From Ornithodoros turicata (taxonomy: Eukaryota > Arthropoda > Arachnida > Ixodida > Argasidae), in the NCBI RefSeq assembly GCF_037126465.1, contig NC_088207.1, positions 41,538,143 to 41,602,142 of the forward strand: a stretch of 64,000 nt of DNA. The letters are read 5' to 3'. Below the pieces are notes generated by a model, which was not told where the DNA came from, searched no databases, and worked only from the letters and a program-made list of their open reading frames with translations. Every line of letters begins with the position of its first letter. Within the stretch, counting starts at the first letter, position 1. Shown one piece after another: positions 11,125 through 22,690 of the stretch. The position numbers and the translations under genes are program-made.

Positions 11125-11265
11125 GATATTATAGTCGAACCGAACCTGAACCGAAAACCGTTATTTTTAGCCGAACCGAAACTATTGGCGCCGTCTTGGA
11201 GCTGAGCCGGAACTGAACCGTTAAAAAAGTTCTGTAACCGGTTCACATAACGGTTCACACCTATC
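11125..11265. repeat. GAACCG/CGGTTC iterated-motif element, copy 1
   Basis: Repeated CCGAACC, GAACCG, CCGGTTC and CGGTTC words, with AACCGGTTCACATAACGGTTC near the right end, fill about 140 bp. The words match those at 12540-12655 and 14185-14292 but the surrounding sequence differs. Confidence 0.55.
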
Positions 11266-12450
11266 CACATTACTAACTGTGGGGAAAATTTAAATTATGC
11301 CACGTAGAGCGTGTCTGATGCATGCCAACGATTTTCATAGAGCGTCGTACAGGACGATGCACAAAGGACTAAATTTACTCTGTGTAAACAAATTTTGTCC
11401 AATCGGAGAGTAAATAAATTGACATTAAACCATTAATCCCTGTATGGACTAAATGCCTGTGGCTAAATGAGTGGCACAGAGCGGGTGCTGCATCTCACGC
11501 TTTGCACTCACAGTCCTTATGTGTATAACCCATGTGCATTCATGAAAATCCTTTGAATAGGAACCGTGATAAATATGCAATTCAATTTATTGGCACCCAA
11601 AAATCCCTGTAGAGGGCGTTACCGAGTAAGAGATAGTACGAGACTACGAGTAAGTTATCGAGTAACATTAATTCCTGTGGCATGCATAACATACAATTTG
11701 CCAAGGAAGAACCACTTTTTCCTACTCTGTGGGCAACAAATTGCGTAATTATACAGCCGTGTCTCCATCAAATTCATGAGGAGCACATATTTACGCAAAC
11801 TGTTGCATTCATCATCATTAATTTATCTGTTGTTGTTGTTTGTTGCATTAAGCGGACCAGTTGCGAAGTTTAGCAACTATTTGATACCCTGGGGAGTAAA
11901 TTTCAGGGCAAGGGACCGAAATGGGCAGTAAGTATTATCTAGGGAACTAGAAGCTGCAATTACTTCACAGTTTACTCAATTTTTCTTAGCTCACTCTCTC
12001 TCTCACACACACTCTCTTAATTCACAGGTGATGGTGGTGCTGATTATGAGCAGATGGTGGGTGGTGGTCTTTGCCATTGGTTGGTTCCTAAGAAGAGCAT
12101 CACCCTTCAGTACGCTCATGAGGATCAATCACTACGAATAGGTGAAAGTTCCATGTTATGGGGGTGCTAGCGCAAATTGAAAGGATGGAAGTCTTGTTTG
12201 CGATTGGCTAAGAAAACAGGGGTAGGCTGTTCACTTACAATTAAAATATAGGCAAAGTGTCAAATAATGGTACGGCGCCTGTTCTCAACCTCGCAGATGA
12301 AATTCTAACAGGCAATTAACTCTGATCGTGGTTGGAGAACATCTGATTTAAGTGCACTTCAATATAGTACACGTTCCTCGTCCTTCGTGTTAAAAATGCG
12401 CCATGAGCATTGCAATCTCCTGTTCCAGTCCGCAATAGAAAATTAAATGT
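11266..12450. other. intergenic, nothing recognised
   Basis: No gene or clear repeat is recognised apart from short CT/CA runs at 11995-12015. Confidence 0.35.
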
Positions 12451-12655
12451 AACAACAGAAATGCCGCTGCGGCTAATTTCGCCTACAGCGCCATTCCAAT
12501 GGAGGAAAGTTCATATTATTGAACCGGTTCGTGAACCGAACTCTTTAGAATTAATTGGTTTGAACCACTATAGTTGCCTTCCGGAGCTGAACCTGAACTG
12601 GGCCGTTATGGTCGAACCCGAACCGAACCGATAACAATTTCGGTTCGGCTCTCAG
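12451..12655 (+). repeat. GAACCG-motif element, copy 2 (pairs with 14119-14292)
   Basis: About 180 bp match 14119-14292 closely. Shared words include ATGCCGC-GCGGCTAATTTCGC, ACAGCGCCATTCCAATG, GAACCGGTTCGTGAACCGAAC, TTAGAATTAATTG and GAACCTGAACTGGGCCG. The right part ends in iterated GAACCGAACCG. The match begins just inside an AACAACA run in both copies. The two copies are recent relatives or a duplication. Confidence 0.7.
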
Positions 12656-12690
12656 GTTGAAGGGTAGTAAAATTATGAGGGAGGATATGA

Positions 12691-13370
12691 AGGTTTATTA
12701 AATAAAAAGGGAAAGGCAAGCCAGACAAAGGTCTGCTTGCTATTCAAAAATAATAATAATATACTAATTAAAAATAAAGAAAAACAGATAATGCACAATC
12801 AAAGAGTGTTCACATGTCATTCATGTAATCACAGGCAATCACAGGGTGTTCATAAGGTCCGACAAAGCTTGGAGAAAGCGGAGGAGCGCAGTGGTGACGG
12901 CCCACTTGGTAGGCCTGGGAACGTAACACAGTATGGTAGCCAATGTGTGAGTGCTGTGGCCAAGTAGGAATACACGACGGTCATACGGCGTCACGGTGGA
13001 GGAGGTGTTGCCGGTAGGAGGTGTTGCCGGTAGTGTAGGATGCAGGGGGGGATATCAGCCACCACGCCACAGCTGGTGCAAGGGGAGTACTTGATTGATT
13101 CATTTTGAAGCGAAACAGTGGTGTGCGGACGACGTTGAGACGGAGGCGGTGAAGGAGCGATTCCTCGTGACGAGTGCAGCGACACGTCATAAAGAAGACC
13201 ACCGAGGGGTCGATTGACTGCATGTGACTTGTTGTAGGAGGCAGCCTCAGGAGGGATGGAGGAAAATTTGACTGCTGATGGTAGTCTCACACAGATAAAT
13301 TGTGACGTGTCATTCGGCATTGACCTGAGATTTTTTTGTTCACTGGTGATATAATGCCACTTTGTATCCA
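12691..13370 (-). mobile_element. poly(C)-family LINE, C-terminal end and 3' UTR
   Basis: Minus-strand translations in two frames contain E-E-S-L-L-H-R-L-R-L-N-V-V-R-T-P-L-F and then C-T-S-C-G-V-V-A-D-I-P-P-C-I-L-H, the usual end of RNase H LINE proteins where an RLR motif precedes a Cys/His finger. The change of frame between them shows decay. The 3' UTR word GAATAGCAAGC followed by CTTTGTCTGGCTTGCC (complement at 12704-12735) matches 63600-63645, 26070-26095, 27891-27905 and 39305-39335, where the family ends in a C run. The coding part also matches 63790-64000 (GGTGACGGCCCACT, GTAGGC). Confidence 0.65.
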
Positions 13371-13440
13371 CTACACTCCGTCTTTCTGGACTAAGAGATG
13401 ACAGAATGAATGGGAAAGAGAAAGGAATAGATTCAGAGAT

Positions 13441-13457
13441 GGGGGGGGGGGGGGGGC
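13441..13457. repeat. poly(G) run
   Basis: There are about seventeen consecutive G residues, the longest G/C homopolymer in the window. Its flanks do not match the poly(C)-tailed families described elsewhere, so its origin is unclear. Confidence 0.9.
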
Positions 13458-13883
13458 AGACCTCGCAAATTATTTCCTCTATGCAACGATGTATAGCTAC
13501 TCTCTCTTTTAGTCTTATGTGGCGCTATGCTGTTTCAAGGAACAGTGCCGCTCGTCACTTAGTACCAATACATCGTTCATTCCATCGTCCGCATGACTGC
13601 AATGTGATCAATTCCCAGCTAGCATATTCTCCATACTGTTATGAAGACAGAGAGGATGAACTTCACGTTAATTCATGCTGTCATTAAGCTCCCACTCGTT
13701 ACCGCGCCTTGTACCTTTCCTTGGAAAAATAATGTTTCTTTTTTCTTTTCCATGTGGCAGAAAGAGTATGATACTCGCCCTTGCGACAGGACACTTTGAC
13801 TCAGACAGCCGCGTCCGCTCACTGCTCCCTATACAGCAAGTTAATTCAAACAAGGTGCAAGATACCAAAAATTTTGAAGCATA

Positions 13884-14043
13884 AGTCGCGTTTACATGAA
13901 TGCGATAAAAGCGTATCGTATCGACTTATCACAACAAATCCCCTCCGACAGGGCCAAGACATCGAATCCACTGATAGGGATAGGTGCGAGGAGGTGCGAT
14001 AACTCGATACAATGCGCTTCTGTCCCATTCATGTAACCCCGGC
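13884..14043. mobile_element. MITE-like inverted repeat
   Basis: The two ends are imperfect inverted repeats of about 45 bp: GTTTACATGAATG and GCGTATCGTATCGACTTATC at the left pair with CATTCATGTAAC and GATAACTCGATACAATGCGC at the right. Total length is about 160 bp with no coding. Target duplications were not resolved. Confidence 0.6.
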
Positions 14044-14118
14044 TATATAGTGAAACAACAACAACAGATATATTCTGATGATGAAGTGGGGAGGTTTTCC
14101 ACTCTAGGAGTGGAATAT
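14044..14118 (-). repeat. LINE 3' end with (GTT)n tail
   Basis: The segment AACAACAACAGATATATTCTGATGATGAAGTGGGGAGGTTTTCCACTCTAG-like recurs almost unchanged at 16393-16452 and in looser form at 6887-6960. Read on the minus strand it ends in (GTT)n, the expected tail of a 5'-truncated LINE. Confidence 0.55.
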
Positions 14119-14292
14119 AACAACAAAAATGCCGCAGCGGCTAATTTCGCATACAGCGCCATTCCAATGTAGAAAGCTCATATTATTGAACCGGTTCGTG
14201 AACCGAACTGTTTAGAATTAATTGATTTGAACCACTATAGTTGCCTTCCGGAGCTGAACCTGAACTGGGCCGTTATGGTCGAACCGAACAGG
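14119..14292 (+). repeat. GAACCG-motif element, copy 3
   Basis: This is the partner of 12451-12655; see that entry for shared words. This copy loses the terminal GAACCGAACCG reiteration. Confidence 0.7.
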
Positions 14293-14589
14293 TCGAATCT
14301 TCAGGAACCCACTCTAGGAGTGTAACGCTACCCCATATACCTAGCGGGTCTAATATGAGTGGTGACAATGATGAGTGATGATGAGCGATGACGATGAGAG
14401 ATGACGGGAATGATCGGAGCGGCGATGGCGATCCTGATCGTGATCGTCACGGTGGGAATGTGCGAGTATATGGTGAAACTTTTCTATACACATCGTCTAT
14501 CCTGGGGCATAATGCAATTTGTGCCGCTGCGGCGAATCCCGCGACTAGAACCCCGGTGTACAAGATTCTACCATTTCAATTCAAACAGA

Positions 14590-15130
14590 GGAAACAATAC
14601 AACACGTCAGAACATCACGGTAGCCTGGGGATAAGGCTCCGGCGGAATGTTCCCTATACCGCTCGGCTGCTTCACAAGATGGGGAAGGCGGACTCGCCCA
14701 ACTGCCCTGACTGTGGTGCCCTCGAGGATTCAGAGCATATACTGGTGCTGTACACGCGATACTCTGATGCCCGATCTAAACTTCAGCGCTCGTTCGCGGC
14801 CCTAGACAGTCGCCGTCTTGGGTTATCTTACGGTTTTGGGTGCCCGAGCCCCGCATGAAAGTCTGTTTGGCCTGGGTGCCTTGGTCTCGTTCCTGTATGA
14901 TATTGGTGCCGACGACGAGTTTCGACTTTTGTGCCTTTCTTTCCATATCTGTTCTTTTATTGTTTTTTTTATTATTTTGAATGTTCTGACTTTGTGTGAC
15001 TATTCGTACCTGAGTCTAGTGTATGTTTTCTGAGTTGTCTACGTGGTATGGAGTAGCCGGCTTCCACGTTGTTGGTGCCAATTTTCTCAATTTCTTTACT
15101 TTCTTCATTCATTCACTCACTCACTCACGG
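14590..15130 (+). mobile_element. LINE C-terminal coding fragment with CCHC-like knuckle
   Basis: The plus-strand frame reads …RRNVPYTARLLHKMGK, then C-P-D-C-G-A-L-E-D-S-E-H-I-L-V-L-Y, then L-Q-R-S-F-A-A-L-D-S-R. The Cys-x2-Cys-x7-His pattern after a hydrophobic helix is typical of the end of I/R1-type LINE proteins; the final Cys expected four residues after His is Tyr here. A frameshift follows near 14815, after which F-G-L-G-A-L-V-S-F-L-Y-D-I-G continues in another frame to about 14930. The 3' UTR has GGAGTAGCCGGCTTCCA and a (TCAC)n tail (15107-15128). It is a pseudogenic 5'-truncated copy. Confidence 0.65.
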
Positions 15131-15134
15131 TAAC

Positions 15135-16390
15135 GTAAGAAGGTCACGAGGAATATCGACTTTCTGGAGTAAAGACTCACATACACTATAGACGTGCTAG
15201 GCACAACTGCGTAAATACTGCATCTGAAACTTACTTATACTCTATGAAGTTCATTGAAGGACTACCTGCAAGGATAAGTTTGGATTATGCCCAAGCACTT
15301 TCCATTGTCCTCTGGGTGGCAGGTGCACATGAAAGAGAAGGAGTACGCTTTAGGATGACCAGACAGGGGTCGATAAGTGAACGCTGAGTGCGCGACAGCA
15401 TAATAATCCCCCGTCATTACGTTTTCTCTGATGACACTCGACTCGTATTATGAGGGTACATAAAAAGTTGTCACAACGTCTTCTCTGTTAATGGACTTTT
15501 AACAACGTTATATTGCTTCGGTGGAAGCAGTAATGCATTTTGCAGCAACTAAGGTAAGCTTAGTGGCCATAATTAGCGGAGTTGTTTCTTACAACTACAG
15601 ACAACACTCCTCTTCACACAACACAAAGCGCAATCCGCCGCAGGATGCAATGTCAATTATGAAGGCGTGTACTGACGATGGGCTCAAGATGTATTACTTG
15701 CCTTAAAGGAGCATGAAAGGTACGACGAACATCTTTTCTTTTCTTTGCGGCGTGACATGAACATACTACCTTCAGAAACTGGTACGCAAAATATTTCTCC
15801 TGGCAAGCACACATTTCTTGAGAAAATTAGTTTACAAAATTGCGCGCAGTGGCGGCGATCTCTCCCAGCTCCCTCTGGCGTGTTATGACGTCCGATCATT
15901 CTTATTGGCTGCCGAGCATTGTCTGTTGGAGCGCGGGAGCGAGGCAACCGGTCGTCTGCTTTGTGTCAGATGCCGGACGTGCAGCCTGGGAAAGGGTTCG
16001 GGTTTATGACTAGAGAAAGATAGAAAGCGTTGCGGTGCTAAGTGGTTTCTTCTTCTTCTCTTAACTGGGTGTTTGCTGGAGCTATGTGGTGACTTCCTAT
16101 GTCGCCTGCAGCTCCATTTCTTATAGTTGGTGTAGGTGGTGATATCCACAGAAAAGTATTTAGCATGTGCCACTCTTGAGTGAATGACGGTCTTTTCAGG
16201 TTTGCCAGAATGTCTTCGTGAACAATGAAAGCGGAAAAGGACGTAATTCATTGGTGTAAGGGCATAGTTCATTGGTAGATAAGGGAGTGGAAGAGCGTCC
16301 TTTTGCGCTTCACTGCGACCAGCTGCGACAAAAATATGTACACTGAAACCAATTAATTACTGCAACAAATGACCCGCTTCGGTGGCAGAC
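15135..16390. other. intergenic, nothing recognised
   Basis: No gene is recognised. A TTC microsatellite lies at 16046-16060. A frame at 15521 runs into a GTAAGC donor-like site but shows no other support. Confidence 0.35.
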
Positions 16391-16392
16391 TT

Positions 16393-16712
16393 TTCTCTAA
16401 AACAACAACAACAGATATATTCTGATGATGAAGTGGGGAGGTTTTCCACTGTAAAAGGTGTCCACTCAAGGTCCCAAAAGTGTTTGTACCCATTTTAATG
16501 CCGACAGCGCCCTGCTTTAGAAGTTATTTTATTTTTTTACGGAACTCTTTCGAATTTTTATTTAAATAATGGGCGCCTCCCACGCATTCACACGGTGCGC
16601 AGCTTGTTGGGGGTATCGGACAGATACTTAAAAGAAAGTAAAAAAGAAAGTTCGTCGATTGGTGCACCCGTTCGCGAATTATTTAGCCCGGGGATTTAAC
16701 TGAAACACCCGG
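16393..16712 (-). repeat. LINE (GTT)n 3' end followed by a MITE-like repeat
   Basis: Positions 16393-16452 repeat the segment at 14044-14110. From about 16453 to 16712 an A+T-rich non-coding stretch ends in TTAACTGAAACACCCGG. Its complement, CCGGGTGTTTCAGTTAA, resembles 1280-1297 and the terminal words of MITE-like elements common in arthropods. Confidence 0.45.
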
Positions 16713-17630
16713 TATATATAGGGCATAACAGACCAACTCACCTTAAAAGAACCAGCACCATCGTTGTCTAATGATTGGACAGGTCACTTTGGCCTCGTCT
16801 ATGAATTATATTTTCCAGTATTTTTTTTTATTCTCAGGGTTGGAAATTTTGAGCCCTTTTTCTGACACCGAAGGGAAGACGGGCGGAACAAAATCGTTTT
16901 CTTCCCCAATTCTTCGTGTTTCGTTTTCCGAGGCCTCGCATCTCTATACACCTGCCAACACTTTGTCCGTCACTGTAACGAGACATTAACGCGGTGACAG
17001 AGCTGTTTCGCAGCTTCGTCATGTAAAGACGCCAGACCCACAAAGTCTCTATATAGGCACGCATTCAAGATGCCTCTCCGAAGAAACCTACCTTTCACTT
17101 AAGGTCGGAAACTAGTTGCCTGAAGGAGGCAATTGCGGCCAGACAGGCTCAATTGGGCGCGCGTCTAGGTGTGAATTGGGGTAGGCCTGCGGTTATTGCC
17201 ATACTCGTTTGTACACAGACGTTTTTACGCGGGTCTCTGTGTTTTTCTATACCGGCTCGTCGTAATTTCCCAGGAGAACCTCTGCTTCATCAAGATTAAG
17301 GAAAAATCTTGACGGTGCCTGCCTGTTCCCTTCTGACTGAAACGTACGCCAGCGAATAGGCCTTACTCATCTCCCCGGGCGCCATTGTAATACACCACAG
17401 GCAGGAAATGGGATGTCGGCTTCGCAGTGAGTTACACTTTCGCATTTTTCACTTAAGATGTCAAAAGTCGCTTTGTTATGTATGCTGGATGGAAAATGCG
17501 TGTGTTCTGTGAGAAGTGCATATTGAGCGCGTGCATATGAGCGCTGCAATAAGGAGCGGGTCGCTGGGTTGGTTGGTTGTTTTGTGGGTGGGTGGGTTGT
17601 GGGTGGGTGGGTGAAGTCATCAACTCCCCT
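16713..17630. other. intergenic, nothing recognised
   Basis: No gene is seen. G-rich GGTTG/GTGGGTGGGT low-complexity sequence lies at 17565-17611. Confidence 0.35.
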
Positions 17631-17724
17631 CTCCCACTTTCCTTTTTTTTTGCTATAGTCGTGACGATGCCCACTTGAGTGCGGCCAACAACAGCAAGCT
17701 ATCTCGACACCCCCCCCCCCCCCC
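17630..17724 (+). mobile_element. short poly(C)-tailed retroposon copy
   Basis: After a T run the segment reads CTATAGTCGTGACGATGCCCAC, GCGGCCAACAACAGCAAGC and ends in 15 C residues (17710-17724). The same module, T run then TATAGTCGTGACGGC…CCATTA plus a C run, forms the end of the LINE at 17741-20213, and it is inserted alone at 42280-42351. I read this as a strongly 5'-truncated copy lying immediately upstream of the LINE. Confidence 0.6.
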
Positions 17725-17740
17725 CTGTGGGTGGGTAGCG

Positions 17741-20213
17741 CGTTAATCAGGCACTGAAGAATCTGGGTAAAGAGGAGCTAGAGGCTCTCCTTCATCTATA
17801 CAATTCAGTCTGGGCCTCTGGGCATGCTCTGGGCATGCTTGTGTGATACCTGTCCTGAAGAAGGGGAGACCTCCAGCGCAGTTGTCCTCCTATCGTCGTA
17901 TTTCTTTAACTTCATGTGTCGGCAAACTACTGGAACGGATAATCCACAAGAGGCTGTGCTGTGTCCTGGAGAGCGACAGTTACTTCCCTAACCCCATTAC
18001 AGGTTTTCGAAAGGGTTGGTCCGCTTCTGCCGCCATTGCTGAAATGACTACATCGCTCAAAGAGGCAAGGGAGTCAAATGCATTTGCCCTCACATTGTTC
18101 GTAGACGTGAAGCAGGCCTATGACTCTGTAACTCTCGCCGCATGTTTCGCTGCGATACAAGGCTCGTATCACGGACCACCTGGTGAGATACCTCTTGGAC
18201 TTCCTATCTGCCCGTACGTTTGATGCGTGTGCCAATGGGTGCATCAGCTCCAAGAAAAAGTTCGAGCGCGGTGTCCCACAGGGCAGGGCAGTGTTCTGTC
18301 GCACATGCTATTCAATCTGATCCTGGCCGAAGTCCACCGCATGATTCGCCCATCTCAGTATACCCTTCAACTTACCATCTACGCGGACGATATCTGCCTC
18401 CGCGTTACGGGAGATAACCAAGGAGAAGCTTCGTGACACCGCCGTAATTGCCCTGAACGGCATTAGTCCAGCACTTCTTGAAAGAGGGCAGGTAGTATCG
18501 CCTGAAAAGTCTCAATGCATGGTTTGCATTTCCCGCCGAAAGTATGTGGGCAAGGGTTTTTCTCATCTCTTCGTCAACAACAACCCCATCCCAAGATGTG
18601 AGGCTTGCCGTTATCTTGGCGTCACCATTCGCAGTGCTTTACGCTGGTCTAGGCTAGTAAACCAAACGGTTTGTAAAGGCAAGAAGACTCTTAATTTACT
18701 CCGAAGGATCAATGACAAGTCACGGTGCTGCAGTTCACGTTCGCTGCTCACGCTGCACAGAGCCCTCATTCACTCGATCGCGTATCCTGTACGTGTCACT
18801 GTACGTAGATCTGGGACCTACACAATGGCAGTCTCTTGAGCGACTGCATCGGGCAGGAATAAGAACGGCGCTTGGAATGCCTACCTTCTCTGGAATTACC
18901 CAGACTTACCTGGAGCAAAGGAAAAGCCCGTTGGTGTCCATTCCGAGCTCAGGGGGCTCCGATACTTGGAAAATTTGGCCACGTCCGGAAGCAAGCACTC
19001 CCTTTCCTATGCCCTCGTAAGGTCACACACGTCCATCGGCCGCTAGGCCAGGACGCTACTAGCTCCCTGGCCCACAGTGAAAGCTCGCCTCATTATCCTG
19101 CTGGATCATCTTCGGCGCCATAGCGGGAGTTTGTACCTGCTACGACGCTCTACGTTCCAGACATTCATAAAAACAGGGAGTGTGTAGTCCCCTGGTCGCT
19201 AGAGTGGCGGCTGAGAACCTGATAAACGACGTCCACCACTTTAGTATTCACACATGGCTCTATTGACGACCGTACCGAAAGTGCTACTTGTGTGTTCTAC
19301 ATCCCATCAGTGAACGTGGCCTGGCGAGGAAGAATATCGCGTTACCCGATATCCTCTACAAATGCTGAACTCCTCGCTCTCCTGCACGCAGGGTCTGCGG
19401 TCCAGGTGCGAGGGTTCTCCAGGGCAGTCCTACTCACAGACTCGAGAGGCGCACTGTGGGACGTGATGAGCCCCATGTGTGACAATATCTCAGCGCGAGG
19501 CATCAGAAGATCGTGCGCTCAGCATAAACAAACCGGAGGAGATATCGTCTTCCAATGAATCCCGTCCCATGTCGATATGGGCGGCAACGAAAGGGCGGAT
19601 CAGCTAGCGTCCTCGGCACATCTGAGCTGCAGCCCTTGTTTAGCAACTCCGCACGATACCGACAGAAAAATTGCCGTTCAGCAGCTTGTTGACCTGCGCC
19701 ATCCTGGGATACGGGACATCATCCATCATCTTCGTCTCCTTCTTCCCATGAAAAACCTTCCTCGAGACATACAGACCATGCTCCATAGGCTACGCACTGG
19801 ATCTGCGTTCACCAACTCTCAACTATTCAAGATCGGCTCTAGGGCTGACGCCTGCTGTGGTCACTGTCAACAACCTGAAACAAACGAGCACATCCTGCGA
19901 GACTGCCGAGCATACCATTCTGCGCGTGAAGCCCATCTCCCTCACGCCAGTTCTGGCACGCTAGCGGGCATCCTCTACCCCACTGATTCTTAATGCCGAA
20001 CGTTCCGCTAAAGCTAGGAAACCTTGTTCTCTTTCTGCAGGAGGCGTGTCTTGCTCACCGACCCCTCTAACACGTTGCACTCGCCGACGAGCTCACACAC
20101 CCTCTAAGCATCTCCACCCTTCATCCTCCGTCAGTTCTTTTTTTTTTATATATAGTCGTGACGGCACCCACGGCAAGCCAATCCTGCCATTACCTCCCTC
20201 CCCCCCCCCCCAG
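17741..20213 (+). pseudogene. I-like LINE remnant (RT, RNase H, zinc knuckle)
   Basis: A 5'-truncated non-LTR retrotransposon coding region is broken into several frames. In order: thumb-to-palm RT residues from 17741 (GKEELEALLHLYNSVWASG), SYRRISLTSCVGKLLERI (17880-17940), GFRKG, a palm motif L-F-V-D-V-K-Q-A-Y-D (18100-18123), then G-V-P-Q-G, L-F-N-L-I-L-A-E-V and Y-A-D-D (18382-18393). Next come RYLGVTI, an RNase H domain (T-D-S-R-G-A-L, Q-W-I-P-S-H-V with an internal stop, G-N-E-R-A-D) and a C-G-H-C…H-I-L-R-D-C knuckle ending near 19910. The YADD catalytic pair is retained, but frameshifts near 18180, 18430 and 18840 and a stop at 19557 make it inactive. The 3' UTR carries a T run, TATAGTCGTGACGGC and a 12-base C run. 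RNase H places it in the I superfamily. Confidence 0.8.
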
Positions 20214-20345
20214 AGCGTTAGTCGTGACATTGCCTAGAACTGTGGAGCCGACAACGGCGAGCTCTTTCAGATGCACCACCGCCACCACCATCACCACCAC
20301 CATCACCACCACCATCGCCACCACCATCACCATCATCATCACTAG
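20214..20345 (+). repeat. second 3' module with (CAC/CAT)n tail
   Basis: Just after the poly(C), GTTAGTCGTGACATTGCC, GTGGAGCCGACAACGGCGAG and CTTTCAGATGCACCACC repeat the 3' module, but end in a long CAC/CAT trinucleotide run (20274-20342) instead of poly(C). The complement of the same version, again ending in a GTG run, is seen in the SINE-like insert at 48068-48242. Confidence 0.55.
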
Positions 20346-21396
20346 CGTGTTATTGCCGAGATATCTAACGCAAAATTGCAAAGGGGCCGAGCGATCTGTC
20401 AGCCTGTGTGGAGGCATATGTTGAGGTGCGTCCCTCTACCGTTAGGATAAAAGGGTGGTTTCCGTGTTGATTTATGTTCCCATCCCGAAATGCAAACACA
20501 ATTCACCAGGCGTCACTGGCAACATTGCCTGCATAAATTCCCATGACCCCACCATAACAATGCGCGTTATGAGACTGTCAATAACTTGTGCGTTATCCGG
20601 TACACTTTCAATGCTCTAATGTCCTGAAATGCGCCTCATTTTCGCACACACCGATGCAAAATTTGCCGAGTAGTGTCCCCACCCCATGACATCATCATTC
20701 ATAAATTAAGTGGCATTGTTGTTTGCTGCAACTTTATCTTCTGCAAGGAACGCGAAGTATTTTTCGCAATCACAGTATAGAAATATTAACTAAAAGTACG
20801 AGTGATTTGAAAGAAACGATTAATTTGTACCCGACCTTTTTCGCAACGTAGTGGCATTTTGAAAGCATCTTGTCCCAATAGCAAGGTGGAACAGAAGAAA
20901 CCATCGCTGAAGTGTGGGAACTACAACACGCGGAAATGTAGAATCAACTGATGGGCCGTAGTTAATTCTGTGCGGTAGTTAAAAAATGGTTACGAACTTC
21001 TTGCGGGAATGTGGTTACGAGTTACACGATTCAAACTTAATTTTCCTGCAGTTAACTTACTGAAGCTAGGATACTGAAAGTTACAAATGCTTCCTGACGG
21101 TTTTCCTCGGGTGTGCTTCTTCGGATGCCGGTGCGGGAGCCGATATTATTGTCCGACACTACAGAAGCCATGATTGAAAGTGCAAGCTAACGAGTAAAGT
21201 ACGGACGCCTTTGTACGTCGATATGAACCAGAATTTGTGATTAGATAACTCAAGTTACAGAAGATAACAGAGACTGCCCAGATAGGCTGTGTGTGGTTAT
21301 TGCTTTCTGATAAATGGTAATTCACAATTTCAGGACAGTGGCTGTAGTCGTAGTATGCTTGTGTTCTCACACTGGGTGCCCACTGGGTGCGGTTGG
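20346..21396. other. intergenic; GTTAAC/GTTACGA-rich patch
   Basis: No gene is recognised. Around 20955-21060 the words GTAGTTAA, GGTTACGA, GTTACACGA and GTTAACTTAC recur, similar in style to 22555-22690 and 45600-45890. The rest holds nothing identifiable. Confidence 0.4.
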
Positions 21397-21497
21397 CAGT
21401 GGTGGATCCATGGAGAGAAGGAAATTCAATATAAACCGAGGTTTTGGGAGGGGCGATCGCCCGACCGTCCCCACTCACCTTCTTCGATCTGCCACTG
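21397..21497. mobile_element. hAT-type MITE, 101 bp
   Basis: The ends are CAGTGGTGGATC on the left and GATCTGCCACTG on the right, an inverted pair with two mismatches. The flanking 8-bp segments, GCGGTTGG (21389-21396) and GATGTTGG (21498-21505), match at six of eight positions. An 8-bp target duplication and a CAGTGG terminus are hAT features. Confidence 0.6.
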
Positions 21498-22097
21498 GAT
21501 GTTGGTCACCTGTAATGTGCTAACATGCACATGGCTACAATAAACTATATATTTTATAGTTTTGAATATAGTTTGTACAGTGCATTCTTTCTTTTCTTTT
21601 GTTTGTGTGTGTGTGTGTATTCCCTGGAAGATATAAATAAACAATTCCTCCACTCCGCAAGCCTCTTTGTGTACTTCGATTTTTCCTAAAAGCCACGGGT
21701 GAAATCTGGTCAAACCAACATCGAAGTTCCTATAATTACGAAATAAAAAAAATAAAAAGATCTTACAATATGAGAAACCACATTTAAATGTGGCTTTCTT
21801 GTGACTTATTGATTTTTTGCTGTAGTAGTTCCACTCTACCAAGATGGCGGCGCTGTTGTGCAATCTGACGTCATTTTGTCTATGTGCTGAAACACTTCAT
21901 TCAGAAGTGGAATCATGCCTAAACTGTAAATCTACAGAGCTTCCAGGTTTGTAAAATCACCCTGGCATGAGAGAAGAAGAAGAAAAGCGTCTAGAAATTT
22001 TATTCAGCATCACCAAGTACTTGAATTAGCCAGTTGCGGAGGGCAGCGAGGCCAACTCCGCCTGTATACAAGGTACTGAAAACATCATTATATTACC

Positions 22098-22446
22098 AGC
22101 TCGCGTGGCTACACTACCATTGACCGTTGACGCATTAAAATCAGTTTGAAAAAAAGAAAAGAAGAAAAAAGCTCGCGTGGCATAGTGGTTAGGACGACCG
22201 CCGTGCTGGTTCGCCGTGACGCGGGTTCGACCCTGCACCGGCTGTGCTCTCAGATTTCTACCCTGGGTCTTCCGGCTGAGCTTCCAGACGAATGTGTGCA
22301 CAGTTCTCCCTGAAGTCGACTCGAGACGCACACTAGTCTCCCTCTCCGCCACCACTCCATCATGTCCTCTCTCCATCTGTCCACGTTTGTACACCGCTCA
22401 TAACCAAAGTTGCTTCGCGGCGCTAACACGAAATTAAAAAAAAAAA
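22098..22446 (+). mobile_element. Ruka-like SINE split by a 60-bp insert
   Basis: The tRNA head (AGCTCGCGTGGC then ATAGTGGTTAGGACG, B box GGGTTCGACCC at 22223-22233), the AGACGAATGTG body and the GCGGCGCTAACACG end with an A tail are present. The first twelve bases, AGCTCGCGTGGC, occur twice: 22098-22109 and 22170-22181. Between them is a 60-bp A-rich-ended segment (22110-22169). I interpret this as a retroposed insert into the SINE head with a 12-bp target duplication. Confidence 0.7.
22110..22169 (+). mobile_element. 60-bp retroposed insert with A-rich tail
   Basis: The insert starts TACACTACCATTGACC and ends in an A/G-rich tail (about 22148-22169). Perfect 12-bp direct repeats AGCTCGCGTGGC flank it. 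The source sequence is not recognised. Confidence 0.55.
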
Positions 22447-22554
22447 CGTTATATCCCGAATCTCCCCTTTTTCTCGCTCTTGAAGCATCGCCTTGGTGCT
22501 GCTGCTACGCGAATGGAAAGCTTATAATGAAATAGAGGTCAAAGGCCAGGATAC

Positions 22555-22690
22555 TAAGTAGTTAACTACTTGTAGTGTACTTTTAACTACCGCTGCTAAG
22601 ATGTAGTTAGCTAGTCGTTAAACCACAACTTCAAGGAGGAGTTAGTAGTTATAGTTGAACTACTAAACAAGTAGTTGCTGTCCATCTCTG
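22555..22690. repeat. GTAGTTAACTAC iterated-motif element
   Basis: Words of the form GTAGTTAACTAC, TAGTTAGCTAG, GTTAGTAGTTATAG and GAACTACTAA repeat across about 130 bp in both orientations. The right edge is TGTCCATCTCTGG. No coding. Confidence 0.55.

Noticed and set aside
20274..20342. His-rich coding repeat
   Set aside because: This is a CAC/CAT microsatellite forming the tail of a retroposon module.
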